Part shown: positions 32,291 through 38,036 of the stretch, piece by piece
Layout of the letters: every line of letters starts with the position of its first letter
Position numbering within the stretch: the first letter of the stretch is position 1
Source: Ctena decussata
Taxonomy: Eukaryota; Mollusca; Bivalvia; Lucinida; Lucinidae
Direction: 5' to 3'
Assembly: GCA_963989385.1 (NCBI GenBank)
Contig: OZ022507.1
Span: 53,951,400-54,015,399 of the forward strand
Length of the DNA stretch: 64,000 bases
The notes under the pieces: model-generated
Database searches by the model: none
Seen by the model: the letters and a program-made list of their open reading frames with translations, nothing else
What the model was told of the DNA's origin: nothing
Position numbers and translations under genes: made by a program

Positions 32291-32770
32291 TTAGTCAAAA
32301 ATATCGCGGTCAAATTTTAGATTTGAATATTTTTTCCTAATGGCTCTGTTTACAGAATTCTTTCTGCCTCTACCCTTTTGCAGTTTGTTGTGAACAGTTC
32401 GACGATTTGTCTTAGACTGAGTTTTTCTACGTTTCTGACTTGATTTTATACCTCCCGAAGCCAAATGATCCAAAGCAGATTTTCCCAAAGATTTTAAAGC
32501 TGATTTACCTCTACTTTTTAAAACTTGTTTGATATTTTGACCATCCAAGATGTCGCGAAGTGCATGAATTCCTTGATCTTTGGCTACATGTTTGAGACTT
32601 TGTAAACCTGCTTTTGCAACAGGTTTTAAGATTGGCATGACCGTTCTCAAGGCAGTTTTAAACATGGACCCTAAACCATAACCGTACTGTCTCGATACAC
32701 CTCTGTAAACTGGAAAGTTATTTCCACCCGACCCTTGTTGACACACTACACCACGAGTTTGGAAATACAT
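32291..32770 (-). CDS. Small basic virion protein, adenovirus pVI/pX-like
   Basis: A 159-aa protein. An N-terminal segment with PVYRGVSRQYGYGLGSMF is followed by a hydrophobic amphipathic stretch (FKTALRTVMPILKPVAKAG, about 37-55). The C-terminal third is very basic (KSSQKRRKTQSKTNRRT and similar). This arrangement (GYGLGSxF near the N-terminus, membrane-active helix, basic tail) resembles minor capsid/core proteins pVI and pX of adenoviruses and adintoviruses. It probably binds DNA and/or helps membrane disruption and is a plausible protease substrate. It ends 4 nt before the chosen capsid start and begins 8 nt after the penton gene. Confidence 0.65.
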   Translation of the reverse strand: MYFQTRGVVCQQGSGGNNFPVYRGVSRQYGYGLGSMFKTALRTVMPILKPVAKAGLQSLKHVAKDQGIHALRDILDGQNIKQVLKSRGKSALKSLGKSALDHLASGGIKSSQKRRKTQSKTNRRTVHNKLQKGRGRKNSVNRAIRKKYSNLKFDRDIFD

Positions 32771-32778
32771 TTTTTTGG

Positions 32779-33621
32779 CTAATTATCTTTGAGTCTGAAA
32801 TGTAACTTGATCAAAGACTTTCCCGTGATAAATGGAATATCTATTCCCGTATCGCCTTTTATACTCACGTGAACTTGATCTATGAATGATTTTGCCACCG
32901 GAACGTAATGCAAGTTGACAAACTCTTGATGAGAATGATGAGAGCGTTTTGAAATCTCAAATGGAACAACTCGCAAAATAGGAGCAGTTATGTCACCTAC
33001 GTAAGTGTAACTGGCAATATCCGAGTAAACGTACAGTTGATTATTAGCCGTGTTTAAATCTACTTCGTATCTAAAAGCATGTCTTTCGTTTCCGATGGGT
33101 CTTTCTGACATTTTTGGATTTACCCCTAATTTCTCCCCAAGTAGTTTTGGGAATATCAGTCTGACGACTTTTGGATTGTTGTAAAATATTTTGACACGTT
33201 TACTGTTATTGCCATAACTCATTTCTATCGAAGCATTAACACTTCTCAAAGCACTTCCGAAACGTGTATCGATGATGCCTTGTATTTCTTCCACCAAATG
33301 TTGTGGACTGCTGTAATTTCCTTTTGGAATTTTCAACTCGTATTCTGCGCAGGTGTTGTCTTCCGTACAATCCTCGCTCATATTTTCTACTCCGAATTCT
33401 TGAGCTAAGACTTTATCGTAAAATCTCAAGTAGAAAAAATTGGTTTCATCCGAAATATTCATGATTTGAGTTGGTGTAATCATTTCTACCAAAGCAACTT
33501 CCCACTTTTCTTTTTCGATGTTGATGGGATGATCTAATCTGACAGTAAAAGAACTTTGTGTATTGTCGGGAAAAGTCGTCATTGAACTGTCACTTAACAA
33601 TGTCAAATAAAACCCTGTCAT
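32779..33621 (-). CDS. Penton (minor capsid protein, single jelly-roll)
   Basis: A 280-aa protein with the N-terminal signature of Polinton minor capsid proteins: FYLTLLSDSSMTTFPDNTQS, then F-x-V-x-L and KWEVALVEM. The remainder is beta-rich by inspection. It would fill the five-fold vertices of the capsid whose hexons come from the capsid gene downstream. A TATA-like GGTTATATTC (minus strand, 33695-33686) lies ~65 nt upstream of the ATG in the short gap after the small membrane-protein ORF, so it may head its own late transcript. Confidence 0.8.
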   Translation of the reverse strand: MTGFYLTLLSDSSMTTFPDNTQSSFTVRLDHPINIEKEKWEVALVEMITPTQIMNISDETNFFYLRFYDKVLAQEFGVENMSEDCTEDNTCAEYELKIPKGNYSSPQHLVEEIQGIIDTRFGSALRSVNASIEMSYGNNSKRVKIFYNNPKVVRLIFPKLLGEKLGVNPKMSERPIGNERHAFRYEVDLNTANNQLYVYSDIASYTYVGDITAPILRVVPFEISKRSHHSHQEFVNLHYVPVAKSFIDQVHVSIKGDTGIDIPFITGKSLIKLHFRLKDN

Positions 33622-33685
33622 GGTGCTTGTTTGGAAGTTTCTTCAAAACCACTACGTTTTCTGAATTTTAACCCTGGGGAAGGAA

Positions 33686-33695
33686 GAATATAACC
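33686..33695 (-). promoter_or_regulatory. Possible TATA element for the penton-capsid-protease transcript
   Basis: GGTTATATTC on the minus strand, ~65 nt before the penton ATG and in the only non-coding gap of this part of the block. Confidence 0.35.
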
Positions 33696-33752
33696 GACAG
33701 AGCTGCTCAATAAAATCAACCACAATTCTTTATCTGGACTTTGAAGACTGAT

Positions 33753-33896
33753 TTAAACTAGAGAAGTGATGATGATGGCATAAACGATAATGATTTGAGA
33801 TAAAAATGTCAATCTATTTTTGGGTAACTTGGCTAAACTTTCAGAAGATTGCAAAGAATCCGTATCCCTTCTTATGACTGAAGATTTAAAATTCAT
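33753..33896 (-). CDS. Small single-pass membrane protein (putative)
   Basis: A 47-codon ORF starting MNFKSSVIRRDTDSLQSSES and ending with a hydrophobic stretch LTFLSQIIIVYAIIITSLV that could be a C-terminal membrane anchor. It fills the gap between integrase (ends 33907) and penton (starts 33621). A longer frame would begin inside integrase (33998), but this Met lies just after the integrase stop. Small hydrophobic proteins are common in adenovirus-like elements. The function is unknown and the call rests on position and hydrophobicity only. Confidence 0.45.
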   Translation of the reverse strand: MNFKSSVIRRDTDSLQSSESLAKLPKNRLTFLSQIIIVYAIIITSLV

Positions 33897-33906
33897 GTTC
33901 GTGTTT

Positions 33907-34980
33907 TTATACAAGATCGGATTCCAAAATCCAACTGTCAAATTTGGATGGATAACCTTTCCAGTGAACTTTAATTTCTTTGACCCACTTTTTCCCAACT
34001 TTTCGTTTACGACGATCTAAGACAGATTCTATTTCGTAAATTTGATCTTTGTCCACACGTTGTAATTCTTGCGAATAAAAAGTACCTTTTATGAGTTCCC
34101 CGTCTAGATCTTCTATTTTATAGGTAACGGGACTCTGACTTTGTATGACACCCCTAACCTTAAACAATTCTTGCGTCCAGTTTGGTAAATAACCTTTTTC
34201 AAAAGTGCGTTTTGTTTTGTTGATGCGCACAAAATCACCCACTCTTAATTCAGGACTTGCAACTTTTTGCTTTTTGCCGTACAAAATTTGGGATACTTGA
34301 ACTTCATTTTTGACATCGACAGATGCAGGCGTACGTTTAATGCTGCGATGATAAGCATGATTGTACCCGTGAACTAATTTTGGAAGTACATCGACATATT
34401 TCAGTGTACGATTATGAGTAAAATATTTCCACATGCGACTTTTCAGAGTTCTTTGAAACCTTTCTACAATACTTGCTTTTGTTTCTGGATTTTCTGTCGT
34501 GAAAAAATGAATATTTTTAGATTTCAAGAACTTTTGAAACTCTTTATTTTTGAATTCCGTACCTTTATCAGTTTGCAAACTTTTTGGAATACGTCCATGT
34601 TTCAAAACAGATGTAAAAGCTTCCACCAAAGTTTTTCCAGATTTGTCTTTGATCGGTACAACCCAGGCGTATTTTGAAAATACGTCTATCAAACAGAGCA
34701 AGTGACGATATTTGTCGTTATATTTTGCCATACTAGATACGTCTGCCAAATCTCCCTGCCATTGATAATCTATTCCTGCCACCACAGTTTTGCGACGCAC
34801 AAATTTTCTACGTATGGGTTTGTGCAAAGTGTAAGTTTGTTGTTTTCTCAACCAAGTTTTCACATCGTCAAGTTTGATTTTCTTTGAAATTTTCTTTGCT
34901 GCTTTATACAAAGCTTGCAACCCCGTATATCCCACTGGACTTTTAGGATCGTAATAAAGTTTTGATAATAATTTATTCAT
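33907..34980 (-). CDS. INT: Retroviral-type integrase with C-terminal chromodomain
   Basis: A 357-aa integrase that would cut the element ends and join them to target DNA, producing the 6-bp duplication. The catalytic triad is visible: Asp77 (WQGDLAD), Asp138 (LQTDKGTEF) and Glu173 (SIVERFQRTLK), with 34 residues between the second Asp and Glu. An LIDVFSKYAWVVPI block follows the first Asp. The last ~45 residues (YEIESVLDRRKR, VHWKGYPSKFDSWILESDL) form a chromodomain, which in related integrases reads histone marks and directs insertion. The ATG overlaps the stop of the preceding gene as ATGA (34980-34977), suggesting coupled termination/re-initiation. Confidence 0.95.
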   Translation of the reverse strand: MNKLLSKLYYDPKSPVGYTGLQALYKAAKKISKKIKLDDVKTWLRKQQTYTLHKPIRRKFVRRKTVVAGIDYQWQGDLADVSSMAKYNDKYRHLLCLIDVFSKYAWVVPIKDKSGKTLVEAFTSVLKHGRIPKSLQTDKGTEFKNKEFQKFLKSKNIHFFTTENPETKASIVERFQRTLKSRMWKYFTHNRTLKYVDVLPKLVHGYNHAYHRSIKRTPASVDVKNEVQVSQILYGKKQKVASPELRVGDFVRINKTKRTFEKGYLPNWTQELFKVRGVIQSQSPVTYKIEDLDGELIKGTFYSQELQRVDKDQIYEIESVLDRRKRKVGKKWVKEIKVHWKGYPSKFDSWILESDLV

Positions 34981-35822
34981 TGTTCATCATAAGATAACCA
35001 TTTTCTAGGTGATTCAAACAGTTCTTCTTTTATAGGTTTGATAGAACTGGGTGTAAACAGTTCGTCTCTGATATGTTTTCTAGTGGCAGACAAACTTTGA
35101 GATAAGTCTTTCTTGATGTGTTTTCTAACAGATTGTGTAACGGGACTTGTTCTTTTTTTAAGAGTAGGCATGCGTCGGTGTTTGGTTTTAGGAGTGACAT
35201 ACTCTTCTTCATCTTCGTGCTGAAGAGGAGTACGATGCATCCATTCCCATCGTTTCTTATTTCCGACAAAATCTTGAGGCACGTTCATGTCTCTAAGAGC
35301 CTCAGCAAAAGGTTGCCAACCCCTGGGCTCAATGTCTTTTCTCTGTCTTAAAACATCATTGACTAAATCTATGATATTAGACCCTGCAACTGGTTTGCCA
35401 TACATTTTAACCGTCCCATCTTCGTCCCAAGATAAGTTAGGATTATTTTCTAGCCAAGATATCAATAATTTAGCTTTCTTTCGCATCGTGGTAGGAACAC
35501 TATCAAAAATACGTTGATTAATTTTCGATTCAGGCTCTACTGGGAGAGAAAGTTTTGTTTCTGTCAATGCTTTGCGATGTGCCGTTTTAAATTTATGTAA
35601 AGTTTGACCAAACAATTGAGATTTTTCTGCCTCTGACAAATCTTCGTTGGCCATGACCGAAGACAAGTCTCTTTGAAGACTGGCCGTCGCAGAAACATTT
35701 GGATTGGGTGGAAGTCTTGGTTTTTGAATTTGTTCTTCTTTCCAGCGTTTCATGTCTTCCCAAAGTTTAAATGGTACCACGGCCATTTTACGCCCTTCCA
35801 TTGCAATTTTTTTACTGACCAA
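34977..35822 (-). CDS. Conserved Polinton protein of unknown function
   Basis: A 281-aa protein with an N-terminal GRKMAVVPFKLWEDMKRWKE, PPNPNVSA, a helical middle (DLSEAEKSQLFGQTLHKFK), and a conserved-looking core LLISWLENNP...WDEDGTVKMYGKPVAGSNIID near 120-155. The tail is basic, acidic and serine-rich with KKRTSPVT and repeated KHI-x-(K/R)-(D/E)(L) phrases. I recognise this pattern as typical of Polinton block proteins, but no biochemical role is known to me; a virion or DNA-binding role is possible. It overlaps the upstream gene by 11 nt and integrase by 4 nt. Confidence 0.75.
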   Translation of the reverse strand: MVSKKIAMEGRKMAVVPFKLWEDMKRWKEEQIQKPRLPPNPNVSATASLQRDLSSVMANEDLSEAEKSQLFGQTLHKFKTAHRKALTETKLSLPVEPESKINQRIFDSVPTTMRKKAKLLISWLENNPNLSWDEDGTVKMYGKPVAGSNIIDLVNDVLRQRKDIEPRGWQPFAEALRDMNVPQDFVGNKKRWEWMHRTPLQHEDEEEYVTPKTKHRRMPTLKKRTSPVTQSVRKHIKKDLSQSLSATRKHIRDELFTPSSIKPIKEELFESPRKWLSYDEQ

Positions 35823-36195
35823 GAATAGATCCTAAGACTGAACCAAGCAAAGGTTTTAAAAGTAAACCCAGGAGTGCACCACCTTTCTGATTGAGAATTT
35901 TTTTCTTGTTTGCTAGTGCAACACGTTTTGTAGACAATAGTCGAATATCATTCTTCCTAGAACGTAATTGTTCTTTCTGAGCTTTTGTGAGTTTGACATT
36001 GCCTTTTATAAGATTTAAACAACATTCCCCTACACAGTCTAATATCTCTTTTGGACAATCATTGACAATTTTTTGACGAAACCGATATGGAATGTTACAA
36101 AGTCCTTCCAGAAAAGGACCATACTTTTTAATCAGTGAACCTCTTTTCTTTTTGATATGTGTTCTTTTCTTACGTGCAGCCATGATTGCAGTCAA
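35812..36195 (-). CDS. Small basic protein with glycine/hydrophobic C-terminus (paralogue of the 36677-37147 product)
   Basis: 127 aa from 36195; Met5 (36183) is an equally good start. The basic N-terminus (ARKKRTHIKKKRGS) is followed by a helical Cys-containing core. A C-terminal module RKNDIRLLSTK...KKKILNQKGGALLGLL then ends in a strongly hydrophobic tail (LLKPLLGSVLGSILG). The same order (RK-x-D-x-R-x-L, K-x-IL, GG-hydrophobic) occurs in the product of 36677-37147, so the two are probably old duplicates. Such proteins in adintovirus-like elements are thought to be core or membrane-active virion proteins. A TATAAAAGG lies ~35-45 nt upstream. Confidence 0.7.
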   Translation of the reverse strand: MTAIMAARKKRTHIKKKRGSLIKKYGPFLEGLCNIPYRFRQKIVNDCPKEILDCVGECCLNLIKGNVKLTKAQKEQLRSRKNDIRLLSTKRVALANKKKILNQKGGALLGLLLKPLLGSVLGSILGQ

Positions 36196-36229
36196 GAATT
36201 AAACTAGTAAACGATCATGTCAACCAAGT

Positions 36230-36239
36230 CCTTTTATAG
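36230..36239 (-). promoter_or_regulatory. TATA box (CTATAAAAGG) for the 36195 gene
   Basis: Canonical TATAAAAGG on the minus strand, ~35 nt before the first ATG (36195) and ~47 nt before Met5. It lies at the 3' end of the preceding gene and suggests a separate late transcript for the integrase-region genes. Confidence 0.6.
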
Positions 36240-36674
36240 TGAAAGTTTACGTTTAGCCAACATCTGTTTCATGGCAGCTTCAAATCCATGTTTTCTGGCA
36301 GTACGAAGATATTCGTTTGCAGGAGAAGAACTCCTTCGAGGAGAAGCCCTTAGCGGAGAAAATCTAGAAATTTCTAGAGCAGGTGATTTTGCAGCAGTGC
36401 GTCTTTCACCAATTTTTCTGAGACTAGAGTTTGGAGTAGAAAACTGAGTAGAAAATGGAGAAGGTGTTTTTGCAGGAGTGAATCTTTCACCTATTTTTCT
36501 GATACTTGAACTTGGAGTAGAAAATCGAGTAGAAAATGGACTTGGAGTTCTTAGACTAGAGTTTGGAGTAGATGCAGCAAATGGACTTGGAGTTCTTGCA
36601 GTTGACGGTCCTGCAACAGGAGATGGAGGTTTTCTAGGTTTCTTAATTCTTACAGTGACAAACTTATCGTTCAC
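36234..36674 (-). CDS. Ser/Pro-rich basic repeat protein, core/DNA-binding type
   Basis: 146 aa, basic and low-complexity. It contains several TPSPF and FSTPxSS(L/I)RK phrases. A ~27-residue unit (TPSPFSTRFSTPSSSIRKIG plus ERFTPAK) is repeated about twice. SP/TP sites beside Arg/Lys resemble minor-groove DNA-binding and CDK-phosphorylation motifs of sperm histones and viral core proteins. A DNA-condensing, phosphorylation-controlled core protein is an inference. It sits 2 nt after the next upstream gene and its last codons overlap a TATA box for the following gene. Confidence 0.65.
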   Translation of the reverse strand: MNDKFVTVRIKKPRKPPSPVAGPSTARTPSPFAASTPNSSLRTPSPFSTRFSTPSSSIRKIGERFTPAKTPSPFSTQFSTPNSSLRKIGERRTAAKSPALEISRFSPLRASPRRSSSPANEYLRTARKHGFEAAMKQMLAKRKLSL

Positions 36675-36676
36675 TT

Positions 36677-37147
36677 TTATTTTTCTCCTTGATTTAGTCT
36701 TTGGGGATTTTTTACTCTGAGTTTTTTCTTTGGAGATTTTTTCCTGCCTGTTTTTTTCTTAGACTTTTTAGGACCTTTTCTACCCACTTTCTTTTTCTGA
36801 GAAAACCGTCTAAGTATTTTATTACCGTCCCAACGAATGAGAGATCTGATTATCACGCCACCAAAAAACCCACCGCCACCAGGTTTTAGAATGATTTCTC
36901 GTTTTGTATCTGCATTTACCAAAGGACTTGCTAGTTTTCTAACATCGTCTTTGCGTTTGTCCATGAATTTTTGAGTTTGTTTTGGTAATTTCATTTTATT
37001 TTCAGCTATTTTTCTAGCTGCTAAAGAAAACCATTTGATCATTTCCATCAACCCCGCATTAAGCAAAGTTTTTCTTTTATTCGAATTATGCTCTCTACTC
37101 AAATTGTAGAGAGCCCTGATCAAGTTTGCCGATGCTTTTTGAGCCAT
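36677..37147 (-). CDS. Small highly basic virion-type protein
   Basis: The Met at 37147 (MAQKASANLIRALYNLSRE) is preferred over 37183 because a TATAAAA (37194-37188) lies ~40 nt upstream of it and essentially on top of the longer start. This gives a 156-aa protein. A helical N-terminus is followed by RKDDVRKLASPLV...KREIILKPGGGGFFGG, paralogous in pattern to the 35812-36195 product. A very lysine-rich tail (KKKVGRKGPKKSKKKTGRKK) probably binds DNA or acts as a nuclear signal. A packaging/core protein is the likely role. Its 5' part overlaps the end of the ATPase gene by ~50 nt. Confidence 0.65.
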   Translation of the reverse strand: MAQKASANLIRALYNLSREHNSNKRKTLLNAGLMEMIKWFSLAARKIAENKMKLPKQTQKFMDKRKDDVRKLASPLVNADTKREIILKPGGGGFFGGVIIRSLIRWDGNKILRRFSQKKKVGRKGPKKSKKKTGRKKSPKKKLRVKNPQRLNQGEK

Positions 37148-37874
37148 GTCTGGTTTCATTCTGATCCATGTAAGACCAAACACACCATTTTATACTGGAA
37201 AATACACAACTGGACCTTGTTGATCCGATTTTGTATACCAGTTTGTAAAAAATATCTGTTCTAAACCTCAAATGATTTGGTGTGTCTGGTTTTAAATCAA
37301 TCAGTAAATAACCGTGTGGCTTAGAAGTGGCATCGTTGAAGGCAGACATCAAGTGTGGAGCTTGAAGTTGTTGTGATAAAACTTTAATTTGCATTTTGTC
37401 TCTTGGACTTTGAAACAAAATCAAGTAATGGGCATTCAAACTGATGGTACGTGTCGATTTACTCTGTTGAAACAAGTTTTGTGTAATGTACACAACACTT
37501 GCATTTCTGTGATGACCTTTCCTCGTGAACCAAAGTTTAATTTTTTCTTCGTCTTTGTCGCCCAACATATCGTCAAAGACAATCAAGTGAGTTTCACTCG
37601 TGTCTGTGACAATATCGTCGTCGTCATTTGGAATTCCTAAAATAAATCTGATGTTTAAATCTTTGCGTTCTTGCAAGATATTGTACACAGGTTGCCATTC
37701 TTTGTAACACCACACGATACGTTGTGGTAAAATATCAAACAAGTCTTCTTTGTACTGAATCAGCTTTTTAACAAATTCAGTTTTTCCCGATCCACTTGGA
37801 CCCGATATAAAAATATTAGCAGGATGTTTAAAAAACAAACTACCAATATTTTCTTCTTGAACTGTTACCGACAT
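37095..37874 (-). CDS. ATP: FtsK/HerA-type DNA packaging ATPase
   Basis: A 259-aa genome-packaging motor ATPase of the A32/HerA family. Walker A is GPSGSGKT at 24-31, Walker B LIVFDD at 97-102, and the polar-residue strand VVYITQN at 127-133. The C-terminal ~35 residues (from about KIGSTRSSC) overlap the downstream basic-protein gene in another frame and are rich in Ser/Trp/Cys, unlike the rest. A TATATATA (37923-37916) and a ~40-nt leader precede the ATG, so it can begin its own transcript, separate from the polymerase. Confidence 0.9.
   Translation of the reverse strand: MSVTVQEENIGSLFFKHPANIFISGPSGSGKTEFVKKLIQYKEDLFDILPQRIVWCYKEWQPVYNILQERKDLNIRFILGIPNDDDDIVTDTSETHLIVFDDMLGDKDEEKIKLWFTRKGHHRNASVVYITQNLFQQSKSTRTISLNAHYLILFQSPRDKMQIKVLSQQLQAPHLMSAFNDATSKPHGYLLIDLKPDTPNHLRFRTDIFYKLVYKIGSTRSSCVFSSIKWCVWSYMDQNETRHGSKSIGKLDQGSLQFE
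37188..37194 (-). promoter_or_regulatory. TATA box within the ATPase 3' end
   Basis: TATAAAA in the context AGTATAAAATGG on the minus strand, ~41-47 nt before Met at 37147. The same AGTATAAAATGG context occurs at the plus-strand promoter at 47219-47230. Confidence 0.6.
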
Positions 37875-37915
37875 GATTGAAAGATAAAATGAGAAAGAAT
37901 AATGAAAGACATGTG

Positions 37916-37923
37916 TATATATA
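37916..37923 (-). promoter_or_regulatory. TATA box for the ATPase gene
   Basis: TATATATA on the minus strand ~42-49 nt before the ATG at 37874, in the 162-nt gap after the polymerase. Confidence 0.55.
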
Positions 37924-37930
37924 ACATATT

Positions 37931-37936
37931 TTTATT
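37931..37936 (-). terminator. Polyadenylation signal for DNA polymerase B
   Basis: AATAAA on the minus strand (TTTATT on plus) ~100 nt after the polymerase stop codon (38037) and just upstream of the ATPase TATA box. Confidence 0.5.
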
Positions 37937-38036
37937 TTTCTACTAACAACAAATTGTTTTAATGACATTCTTTACAAATAATTTTTCTTACTGAAAACAC
38001 TGTTTCACAACAGTCTCTGATCTGATTTTTTTTGGT

